From Symbiodinium natans (Eukaryota > Sar > Dinophyceae > Suessiales > Symbiodiniaceae): a stretch of DNA of 64,000 nt. Made by a program: the position numbers and the translations under genes. Below the pieces are notes generated by a model. The model saw only the letters and a program-made list of their open reading frames with translations, had not been told where the DNA came from and made no database searches. Below, in pieces: positions 34,001 to 46,000 of this stretch (the stretch's first letter is position 1; the number at the start of each line of letters is the position of its first letter). Where the stretch lies: contig CAJNDS010000724.1 of the NCBI GenBank assembly GCA_905221605.1, positions 724,001 to 788,000 on the forward strand, given 5' to 3'.

Positions 34001-37000
34001 CTGAGGCTTCATGGATCCCTACTGCCAGCCAGTATAGCCAGTAGTTCCGACAATAGATGGTCAGTTCTCTAAATTTGGTTCCCTTCTTGGGTGCCCTAAG
34101 GAAGAGGGGGCTGCCTTATAACAAGGACCCCCCCAAAAGGACTGCAATGTAAGAGAAGTCGGCAATATATGTCTTCTCTGGCAGAGTGGCCTCGTTTGGG
34201 GAGATGACATGAGACTCTGTCTGAAAGAGGAACAGCGCATTGGCAGGTTCAAGCCCGGGTTAGAACTAGATAGAAAGCTTTCTAGAACAAAGAGCTGCTC
34301 AAAATGGGTCATGTCTACAACCCCTTAAACCTCTTAAATCCTGATAAGCCCTTAAACCATTAAAATCCCTTAGACCCTTATAGGCCCTTAAGCCCTGAAA
34401 CACAGCAAGGTCTACACTTCACTCAACCCCTTAGGCCCTTATAGGCCCCGAAGCCCTGCAACCCCTAAACCCTAACCCTTAAACCCTAAACCCTAAACCC
34501 CAAACCCTAAACCCTAAACCCCAAACCCTAAACCCTAAACCACACAGCAAGGTCTACAATTGCCTGCTGGACGCCTGCATCGAGTGCCGCGACCTGCCAC
34601 GGGCGCTGGACTTCTTCCAGGTGCGAGCTTGATGCGGCATCGGGAGGGTTTTGGGGTTTGGGGTTTAGGGTTTAGGGTTTAGGGTTTAAATAGGGTTCCT
34701 AAAGCCCTGAACCCTGAGTCCCTAAACCCCAGCGCTTTCAGGGGCTTAGGGGTTTAGGGCTTGGGGTGTAGATAGGCTTCCTGATGCTGAGACGCCGGGG
34801 TCCGAGCATAAGGGTTTAGGGTTTAGGGTTTTTTGCCTTTGAAATTGATGGGTTGTTCATTTGCAAGACACCCCTCACACACGCACAGAGGGCATATACG
34901 CCACCCTAGGCAGACTCTAAATCCTAAGCCCTGAACCCTGTGGACCTTAAACCCTAGATCCGGAACTTTACAAACTTAACCCCTAGACCCTGTTCACCCT
35001 GAACCCTAGCCCCCATCAAGTTGAGGGTATAGGAAGTGTGTGTGGCAAGCCTCTGGAGGAGGGCTCTGGGCACTTGAGATTTCGGTAGTTCTCCAAGCTA
35101 AGGGTCCCTTGTGGGGTCCTTCTTTGAAAGGGTGCCGTATATGGGCATTTCCCAAAATGGGCGGTACCCCTTATATACCCCAAATAGAGCAGAGTCCCCC
35201 TAAAGGGAGGACCCCCCAAAAGGGTAACCCTCTGGACACCCCCATATAACACCCCAAAAGGGGCCCGAATTTCGGGAACTACCCCCTAAACCCTAAACCC
35301 TAAACCCTAAACCCTAAACCCTAAACCCTAAACCCTAAACCCTAAACCCCATCACCAGAGCCAGAGTTGAGCCAGGAGATGAAGGCGGCGTCCTTGGCCG
35401 ATGTCGTCAGCTACAACACCATCATGAAAGGCACGGGCCCAAAGATATCATAGGGGTCGGCATAATTGGTGGTGGTATTCCCTTGTGGCCCCTTTGTAGT
35501 CATGCTAGAAATCTCCCCCCCCCCAACAAACAAGTCCTATTAAAACTATTCGCAGTATTCAGGCCCCTGTCTTACCTCTTGTCGTCCTTGGTTGGAGTTT
35601 GAGGAACTCTCTGCTTGATGCTTGTATATATCTGCAGCCTTCCCCCCAAATCTACGGCCTAGACACCCAAACCCCAAACCCGCAACCCTAAACCCTGAAC
35701 CCTGAACCCTAAACCCTAAGTCCAAAACCCAGCCCTAAATCCGATGCAGCGTACGCCCTACAAGGGCGCACGCTGGTCCAGGAGCTTACAAGCAAGCAGG
35801 GGACCCCCCTGTTCTAAGTACTTGGAGGTTCAGGGGACCTGTAACCCTCCTTATAATGTACACTGATAAGCCCAGTGAGTCCCCTAAGTCCGCTAAGTAG
35901 GGTGCATGTGGACGCATAATTGGGGTTATAAGTTATAAGTAACCATGAACCTCCAAGAAGTTATAAGTAGAGTTATAGGGACCCTAAATATTGGGTTACA
36001 AAGATCCTAACTCAGGCTAGAAGTCCCTAAACTATAGGTAGTAAGGGGGCCCCTCCTTGTACGTAAGAGTCATTGAGTCTCGAGGCTTGCGCAGCCCTTT
36101 ATTGCGGTCTTGGGCCTGGGTCCTAAACCCTAAACCCTAAACCCTAAACCCTAAACCCTAAACCCTAAACCCTAAACCCTAGGGTGCAGCCTTTTAGGTT
36201 TTATGTTTCAGGTTTCAGGGTGGAGGCTCTAGGTGTTGCCCTGAACCCCAAACCCTTTCAACCCTTTCAACCCTTTCAAACCCCAAACCCTGAAACCTAA
36301 ACCCTAAACCCTAAACCCTAAACCCTAAACCCTAAACCCTAAACCCTAAACCCTAAACCCTAAACCCTAAACCCTAAACCCTAAACCCTAAACCCTAAAC
36401 CCTAAACATAAACCCTATAAACCCTTCGACCCGAAACCCTTCAAGCATGATGCACATCCGACGCGTGAGGCCACCTCGGCGTCGGCGACACCCAGGCAGC
36501 ACACCGCATCTTCAGCACTCCGGCATACTAGCATCCCCGGGTTGATTTGATTGGGATGTTAAAAGCCGCAAAATCCTAGACCTTAAGCCCTAAACCCTAA
36601 ATTCCAAACCCAAGACCCAAACCCTTGCCGTGCGGGTTTTGGGCTGTAGGTTTCGGGGTTGGGCGGGTTTTTGCATTTTCGGTGCTCGAGGCTTTGTAGG
36701 CTTCTGAGGCGGGGCTGTACTTTGCCCGACTCACACGTTTGTGTTTAAGATGCCGGGTGCCCAGGTGACATGACTGCTGCTGGTCTGATGCCAAGCCGAG
36801 CGACTTGCTGGCAGCGTATACTAAACACTAAACCCTTAAACCCTAAACCCTAAACCCGACACCCCTAAACCCTAAACCTTAAACCCTAAACCCTAAACCC
36901 TACACCCAGCCACCCAGAAGTAACACACCCTTAGCTGCTGCAGACTCAGCGCACCGAAGCCTTAATCCCCGAACTCGACAGAGCCTAAGCCTGTCCGATA

Positions 37001-40000
37001 GAGAGCAGCCGTGTGGTTGCAAGAGTTCCTTCTTGCCAGGTAGGCTACTTGGGGTTTAGGATTTAGGGTTTAGGATTTAGGGTTTAGGGTTTAGGGTTTA
37101 GGGTTTAGGATTTAGGGTTTAGGGATTAGGGTTTCAGGGCTTCAGAGGGTTTAAGCCAACCAGGCTGGGGACTTTTTGTTCAGATCATGGCGAGTAGCCG
37201 GCTCAAGGACGATACAAGATTCGCCCAAATGGCACCCAAAACGGGTTTTAGGGACAAGGGCTGAAGGGGGGTGAGGGTTTAGGGTTTAGGGGTTTAGGGT
37301 TTGGGGGTTTAGGGTTTAGGGTTTAGGGTTTAGGGTTTAGGGTGAGTGGCCGGTGATGTGAAGCTCGCTGAGGTGACCTACCATGCCCTCCTGAATGCCA
37401 TCATCCAGCCGCTCGAAGTTGCATGTGGAGCTGGTAGTGTCACTGCACCCTAAACCCTAAACCCTAAACCCCAAACACTAAACCCTAAACCCTAAACCCT
37501 AAACCCTAAACCCTAAACCCTAAACCCTAAACCCTAAACCCTAAACCTACATGTTCATCGTTGGATAGACGCCTGAACTTTCATCAAACATACTTCACCA
37601 CTACACGCCTGCAGGGTTCGAGCGGGCGAGGGGTTGGTTTATGGTTTAGGGCAAACCCCAAACCCTTAACTGAAGCCCAAACCCTCAACCCTAACCCCTA
37701 ACCCCACACCCGAAACTCTAAACCCTAAACCCTGAACCATACATGTACAGTAAACCCTCAGCCCTAATCCTGAAGCCCGACAACACGGACCAAGGAAGGG
37801 CGACCGCAGCGCTGCCTGGCGCTTGGTGAGCGCCCCTTGGCCCAGAACTTACTGTTGGTTAGCAGGGAATGGGTTTGGGGTTTAGGGGTTTAGGGTTTAG
37901 GATTTAGGGTTTAGGGTTTAGGGTTAAGGGTTTAATAGGGTGCCCTATATAATCCCTCAAAGGGGATATATATATATATAGGGGGGGGGTACCATATATA
38001 CATATACATATATATAGGGGGGGGATACAGGAAGATAGGGCACCTCATTCCCTCATCTTCCCTGCTAACCAACAATAAGAGAAGAGGTCTTCACGGGCTC
38101 CTGCGCCTCAAGGGTTCGGGCTTTCAAGCTGGGGCTTAGAAATTTAGCAAGTAGAAAGTTTAGGGTTTAGGTTTAGGGTTTAGGATTTAGGGTTTAGGGT
38201 TTAGGGTGTAGGGTCAAGGGTCTAGGGTTTAGGAAGCTTAGGAATTTAGGAAGCTTAGGACGCTCAGGCCGGAAAAATGGGGTGTTTCAACACTTCAAGA
38301 GACCCCTTAGTCGGCAAACCCTTGCATCCCTTGAACTCCTCCTGGGCAACAACCTACTTGGAGCTTCATGGGTACTTGTAACCCTGATCTGGGGGTTTGG
38401 GGTTTAGGGGGTTCATGGGTGCTTTTTGCCCCGAATTCCATGGGCGACGGCTGGGGTTTAGGGTTAGAACCCCCAATTTATAAGCCTACTATGGCCTACT
38501 TGGGGTACTTCGGGGTTACAAGTAGACTTAGAATTCGGGTTATGAGTGCCCTGAACCTCCAAGTGGGGGTGGGAGGTGAGCTCCCTATACTAAGAACCAG
38601 CCATTGGGACTAATAGACATGCCGAAGTCGTTGACTGGGGCTGTTCATGAACACTTGGAGTAAAACCAGCAGGCTGCAAGAACGGCAAACACAAAAAAGA
38701 AGACCCTACACCCCCAAACCCCGAAACCCTAAACCCTAAACCCCCTTTCAATGTTGTCGGCTTCTACGTGTCCCCGCATGTCCCCCCCGAAGCTTCGTGG
38801 GAAAGGACATGCAGAACAAGGGCATCGGTGCCAACACCATCACTTGCACCATCCTCCTGCGCCTCGGATGGAAAAGCGCTCTGAACCCTAAACCCTGAGC
38901 CCTAAACCTTTAACTAAACCCTAAACCCTACAGTTAGGCTTTTGCCGCCTAAACCCTGGAGTCCCTAAGGCCGCGAAGGTTTAGGGTTTCGGGTTTCGGG
39001 TTTAGGGTTTAGGGTTTAGGGGCAGCTATAGTCACCCCCGCCAGGAAGAGCATCTCCGGACGCTCCCACGGTACTGAGATGCTGCTTCCGGGCCGCAGAT
39101 GGGGTTGGATTTAGGGTTTAGGGTTTAGGGTTTGGGGTTGGGGGTTTAGGGTTTAGGGTTTAGGGTTTAGGTTGACAGTCCGAGGCTCCAGTTCTTGGGG
39201 TCTTCCGAAATTCGGGGGTACCTGATTGAGGTCCTGATGATAAGGGAATCCTACTATTTGGTGGGTTTGGAGTAGGGGTCCCTGATTTTTTGCAAACTCT
39301 CATTTCGGCGGGTTTAGAGTTTTGGGTCCAGGACAAGGATCATGGTACTAAAGTTACTAAAGGAGGGACCCTGATAAAGGGACCTGAGGGGTTCTTTGGG
39401 TTATTTGGGGGCTACTTAGGTACATTATATTAGGGGCTCTATAATGATAAGGTACGTCTAGGGGTTATATAGGGGAATCAGATTATGGGTCCCTTCTAGG
39501 GGTCTCTCCTTGTACCCCTTAGAAGGAAGATCTTGGAGCTCGGAGATGCCAGCGGCCTGCCCATGGATGAGGCGCCTTCGTTTTACACCTCCTGCCCAAG
39601 GTTTAGGGTTTAATTAGGGTTCATGGTTGACTACAGGGTGGGGCCCCCTAGTTATAAGTAGAGTTATAAGGGCCCTAAATTGGGTTATAAGGACCCTAAG
39701 TTAGGTTATAAGTCCCTTAACTACAGTTAGTATAGTAAGGGGGCCCCACCCTGTAACCGCACATGCATCCTGAAACTTGCAACCCTCGCACATCTGCAGC
39801 CCATGGCCAGGGTTTGATGGCTTCAGGGTCTTGGGGGTCTTTGGGTTAAGGAGGTTTAGACCCTAAACCCTAAACCCTAAACCCTAAACCCTAAACCCTA
39901 AACCCTAAACTTAGGGTGAAGGGTTTCAGGTTTCGGCGATTAGGATTCTAGAACCAGGCTTGACCAGCCCCGCGTGAGGACACAGCTGCAGGCACAAACG

Positions 40001-43000
40001 ACCTGATTGACTCGGCATGTGCCACATTTGCTGCACGTGTACACGTTGTAATTCCCAATGCACGCAACCCTAAGCCCAGCATCGGATCACATTAGGCCAC
40101 CGAACCCTAAACCCGAATCCCTCAACCTAAACCAAACCCTCCAAACCCTCCAAACCCTCCAAACCCTCCAAACCCTCCAAACCCTCCAAACCTCCAAACC
40201 CTCCAAACCCTCCAAACCCTCCAAACCCTCCAAACCCTCCAAACCCTAAACCCTAAACCCTAAAACCCTAAACCCTAAACCCTAAACCCTAAACCCTAAA
40301 CCCTAAACCCTAAACCCTAAACCCTAAGCCCAAGCTTATGGAGGTCCTCTTTGGCGCCTTTGCAGATGCCTCCATACGCTGCGGCAACCTCAAACTGCAC
40401 CTCGGAGAGCGGGCCCTTAAGGTGCTTCAGGGATGACAAGGGAGTTTAGGGTTTAGGGTTTAGGGTTTAGGGTTTAGGGTTTAGGGTTTAGGGTTTAGGG
40501 TTTAGGGTGCAGGGCTCAGGGTTTAGGGTTTGGGGCTTGGGGTGTTATGTTTGTGGTTTGTGGTTTAGGGTTTGGGGTTCAGGGTTTGGGGTTCAGGGTT
40601 TAGAGTTGAGGGTTTATGTGGGCAAGAATCACACAGACCCCAGCCACTCACTCCCCCCCACCCGCCCCCCAAAAAAACAAAAAACAAGGAGACATAGAAA
40701 GCAAATAATAAAGAAGCAACAACATATAAGAGTAAGGAGACATAGAAAGCAAATCATAAAACAACATATAATAGTAAGAAGAGTGCTAATTACCCTGAAC
40801 CCTAAACCCTAAACCCTAAACCCTAAACCCGAAAGCTCTGAGCCTAAGGCTGTGGGACCGCTTCAAGAAGGTGACCTCAGGTCCGAAGCCTGTTCAGGCA
40901 CCGCTTTAGACCAAGAAGGGCTTGCTTATAGGGTTTTAGGGTTTAGGGTTTAGGATTTTAGGGTTTAGGATTTTAGGGTTTAGGGTTTTAGGGTTTAGGG
41001 TTTGAGGTTTAGGGTGTTGTGTGGATTTGTATAGGGTTTGTCATCGGGTGTTTTAATGTTATAGTATGTGTAGTAGGGTTGATATCGGGGCTTAAAAGGG
41101 TTTGAAGGAGTTATAGGTTTTCATTTTCAAGGCTGCTTTTGCATGCTTTTGGAAGCCATGGGGCTTTTCTAGGGCTTTGCTAGGACGTTGCTAGGGCTTT
41201 GCTAGGGGTTTGCTAGGAGTTTTCATTTTGTGTTGTAGGGCTTTGTGGGGCTTTGCGGTTTCTGAGGCTTCGGGTTCATAGTTTTGGGCTCAGTACCTTG
41301 AGATTGTTAGGGAGCGTAACGGGGGTGGGGGCAGGCTCTGAATTCAGGGCTTAGGACGTAGAAGAACACCATAGCTTTAGGGTTTGCTGGTTGCCGACTG
41401 CTAACCCTAAACCCTAAACCCCAATAAACCCTAAACCCCAAACCCCAAACCCCAAACCCTAAACCCTAAACCCCCTACAAAGAGCAAGAGGTGTCCGGCC
41501 CCACCTACGGCAGCATGATGAAGGCCTTCGGGCAGGCGCACGACGTGCCACGCGCAGGGAGGCCAAGGAACGAAGTCTTCAGGATCCCGCTGGCCTAGGG
41601 GTTAAGGGGTTTAGGGTTTAGGGGTTTGGGGTTTAGGGTTTAGGGTTTAGGGTTTAGGGGTTTGGGGTTTAGGGTTTAGGGGTTTAGGGTTTGGGGTTTA
41701 GGGTGTAGGGTTTAGGGCCAGTTGTTTAGGGTTTAGGGTTACTCCCTAAGGCTCTGTCAGGCTCCCTGAGGTTCCCGTGACACTTACCCCCCCATGAACC
41801 CCCCTCTCTTGAGAACTCTATACAGAAACGACACCTTCCACCTGCAGCTGCAACTTGCCAAACCTTTACAACCCTGAAGCCCCGAAGCCCCAAAGCCCTA
41901 GTCAAGCCTACGTAGGGCTTGCGAGAAGAAGGGACCCGGAATATTGACCCCCCCAAAAAAAGAATGAAAAAAATCCCCTGAAAAGTTAGGGATCCCAAGA
42001 AGGCACCCCTTTAATTTCGGAAATCTCCACGTGCTAGGGCGGGATATCCACCGCCCTAGTCGTCGCCTCGTCACCCATCCAATGCCTTTGCTTCCATCAT
42101 CTCTTGTAGGGCCAGGGCTTAGGGCTTAGGCTTTGGGGCTCAGGGGCCTAAACCAGCGTAAACTCCACACATACCCTAAACCCGACAGCTTCGGGTTTTG
42201 GGTGTTTAGGGTTTTTGCGTTCGTCAGCTTGGGCAAGCACACATCACCGAGGTCAAGGATCTGTGGAACCACATGAGTGCTTGCAAGGTGTCTTGGCTAA
42301 TTATGTCAATTGAGCAGTGTCTCTCTACACCTACATCCTGAACCCTAAGCGCCACGCCCACGCTGAATCCTAAGCCTTCAGCCCACGCAACCCGAAACCC
42401 TTAAACCCGTAATCCTTATAAGCCCTAGGTCCAGCCTGAACCCTAAGCACATAAATAATATTGGGCTTCTTATTTGAGCTGCAATGACGGTATGGGGTTT
42501 GGGGCGTAGGAAGCGCCAGCACACATTGTCTCAGTTTTACACACGAGGACGTCATGTCGCTTTCTTTGGTTCATGTTTGGCTTGCTTGCGGGTTTCGACA
42601 TCAGATTTAAGCCGATTTGGCTCTTCCGTCTCCTTTTGACGCTTGAGGGAGGGAGGGAGGGAGGAGAGGAGCAGATGATACGCGAACTGGTGCAACCTCG
42701 CCCGCAAGCGACATGCACAGGCCTTCCAGAAGGCAGCACAGCGCCCGTCACCGAAACCATAGAGAGGGACAGTGGCGGTAGAATGAGCACCCTAAATCCT
42801 ATAAATCTAAAAAACCCTAAACCCGAAATCCTAAACCCTAAACCCCCCTTTTGTCGAAGGTTTTGAAGTCCAAAGGCTTCGTTCACGCGCATTCCAAGCC
42901 CGAGCCAGGTCAAGCTGACGGCCGTCACTTTGGGCTGCATGGTGGAGGCATCGGACACTGGACAGTTGGGTTTAGGGTTTGGGGTCATAGGGTTTAGGGT

Positions 43001-46000
43001 TTAGGGTTCAGGGCTGTTTCTGAAGCCCAAATCCTTCTGCACTGCATACTGAAACCCCTAAAACCCCCGCCTAAGCCGCAAGCCCTTACGACCCCTCAAC
43101 TCCAAGTCCCAACAACAGCCTAGAGCCTAAATACCCATCAGGCCAAGAGCGTGTTCCACCACCTATATAAACCTAAACCAGAGTTCCCCCCCTCAAAAAA
43201 AGCTCTCACAAATTAGGGAGTAAAATTAGGGCTTCGGGCTTAGATTTAAGGTTTAGGCTTCGGGGTTCAGGTTTTCCGGGCTTAGGGTTCAGGGCCGACC
43301 TGTTGCAGAGGCCTTGGTGGCCAACAACAACGTTGGGGAAGCCTGGCAGATCGTGCTGTCCTCGTGGGGTTGAGAGGGTGCTTGGTTTGGTCTTCGGGCT
43401 TTCGATGTAGCGCAGGGACACCTTAAGCCTTAAACCCTAAACCCTAAACCCTAAACCCTTCACATTAAACCGAAACCTTTTAGGTTGTGGGGGGTCGTGC
43501 AATTTTCAAGGGGGTCATCCGAGTTACAGGAGCCAAAGTAACTAGTGGCGAAGATTATGAGGTTATGACACGTGACCATTATAGCCTGGTTAAAGCACAT
43601 GCAGCCCAACACATCAGTTGCACGAATAGAGGCGCGGTATGACTTGTTACGAGGGAGCCTAGGGTAAGTGGGTGGAGGGGAGGGGGAGCGACGCTGCACC
43701 ATCTATACCTTCACACCTTCCTAAATGTTAAGCTAAGTTCTGCTTCAAAAGGCCACGGACACTTGTAGAAGTGCCAGGTTCCCAAATTTGAGAGATACTC
43801 CCCCCAAACAGGGCAAGGATCCATACTTAGGGCCCCACACAGAATCCAACCTGAGCAGCTGAATGAAGAGGATTTAGGCTGGCTGGTTCTTCGTAGGGAA
43901 TGAGGGAATGGGGTACCCTGTCCCTTAAAGGGTATATGTAGGGCCCCTATGCCCCTCAGCCCCTACGAAGAACCAGGGGTTGTAGGGTTCAGGGAAGACC
44001 CCACAACGTTAGGTCAACGACATCTGGGCCAAAGACGAGCAGAGGGTCCGGGCCTGGGAGGGTTTTGTGTTCTTGAAGGTACTGAGTTACCCTGAACCCC
44101 TAGTACGTACCCTAGACCACTGTTTAGGGTTTGGGGTGTAGAGTTTAGGGTCCAGTACCCTACAAAGTCCTTAATAGGGATTATAATCGGGGTACTTTAA
44201 TCCCCATTAAGGACTCTGAATTGAAGGGGGAACATCCCAAGTTATGAATGTTGTAGAACCCCGGTTGTAAACATATGGGGGGGGGGCAGCTTTGGGGCCC
44301 AGCAGTGGCAACTTCAAAGAGCCTGAGCCCGAAATACCCCAACTCAAGCCAAAGCCCGCTGTGTACGATGGCAAGCGGAACATTGTCGGTAGTTTAGGGT
44401 TTAGGGTTTATATTATTTAGGGTTTGAGGGTGTAGGGGTGTAGGGGCTTAAGCTTGGGGGGCATCCGGGTTTCGCCCGCCGGGCGGTGAACCACACTTGA
44501 TCTTTCGCGGGCAGTTGTAAGCCAGACCTTGGGAGGATCCAAAAAGTAGATCCCCTTAAGGGTTCCTAAGACTCACCCAATAGTAGCATAGGGTGCTCTT
44601 GGGGGTTGTATTCTTTTTGAATCCTCCCATGGGTTTCGGAAGCAGGGTTAAAACTAGCGTATCTAGGGCGACGCATAGGTGTAACTATGGCTATCCTACT
44701 CACAACTTTATTTTTTTCTACCCATCAACCTCCTAGCAACCGCAAGCCCGAAACCCTAAGCCCTCCAGACCCCTATCTGGGTAGTTCTCGAGATGAGGGT
44801 CCCTTTTTTGGGGGATCCTATCAGGCTGCCGAGCTAAAAGAAAAGCTGACCCAGAAAGGGACCCATAAACCCATAAACCCATAAACCCAAAACCCTAAAC
44901 CGTAAACCCTAAGCCCACTTCCCATGACGCCAAGTTATCCCTAAGCCACGAGTCCCTCCTCACGTGCCCACTTGGTGATGGAGGGGCTGTTGGGGACGGT
45001 TTGAGGTTCAGGGTTGCGGGTTTTGGGATTTTGATAGGTTTTGGGTTTAACCCGAAATCCTAAACCTTAAACCCTAAACCCTAAACCCTAAACTTTGGCC
45101 CTAAACTGGGTCTGAAAACTGGTATTTCTGGGTTGAAAGGGCGCTTGGGGATTTTGGGGGTGTAGGTCTTTGGGGTGGACTGAATCCTAGTCGACCTCCA
45201 CTCAGCTCTGGGCACAAGGACCCTAAACCCTAAACCCTAAACCCTAAAACCTAAACCCTGAAACCTAAACCCTATAAACCCTAAACCCAAGGACCTGGTG
45301 AACACGGTCATCTACTCCACCATCGTAAAGGGCTTCACCATGTCGCGCCAGCATGACAAGGCGCCTTTGATTCCTCCATGGTGCTTTACTGTAAGGGTTT
45401 AGGGTTTAGGGTTTAATGTTTCGGGTTTCGGGTTTCGGGTTTAGGGTCTAGATCCTTAGCCTTTTTGGGTTTGTTGGATTTCTTAACAAGGCAGCTAAAG
45501 CATAAATTTATAGCTACCCTGCTAAGTGCCTCAATGTTTCCTTCTCAAACGATTCGATGTGGAGGCCTTGAAAGGGATCTACCAACAGCGGTACCCCGGA
45601 AGGGGATCAATGTAGAACCCCCCCACCCACCCTTAAACAAAACAAGTAATCTTGAGTCACTTTTCGCATGGTTTCTGTTGTTTGGATGAAGCCCTTGCAC
45701 CCATGAACAGCAGCTTTCCTTACTGGTAATCTGGGAATGGAGTGCACTTAGGCATTACCAGGCGCCTAACCCCTAAACCTTAAACCTTAAACCCTAAACC
45801 CCAAACCCCAAACCGGGGCAAAAAAGCTCGCTGTCTTGAAGCGACTGCGCGTCTGCCTGAAGCTCTCAGCGCGGCCTTCATCGACCCCAAACCCTAAACC
45901 CCAAACCCTACACCGTAAACCCGAAAGCTTAGGGCCGAAACCCTAAACCCTAAGCCCTAAGCCCTGCCCCGGCCAAGCCGACCCCTCCAAGTAGCTGCCA

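Noticed and set aside
35747-35806. Candidate exon between exons 14 and 15
   Set aside because: Exon 14 joins exon 15 directly in phase (AAA G|GC CAC) and gives a normal PPR first helix (NTIMKGHLGVGDTQAAHRIF), so the extra segment is not needed.
36299-36407. True chromosome end
   Set aside because: This and all other heptamer or octamer arrays are short (under 400 bp), internal, in both orientations and flanked by exons of one gene, so they are interstitial.
37193-37206. gtagccggctcaag, resembling a dinoflagellate spliced-leader relic with an internal deletion
   Set aside because: It lies inside exon 16 (SSRLK) and lacks the central ATTTT of the leader. A chance match is more likely.
45810-45890. 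Possible exon (LKRLRVCLKLSARPS)
   Set aside because: Exon 29 joins exon 30 directly (HDK|VVAIYREMK) with a 35-residue motif, which leaves no room for it.
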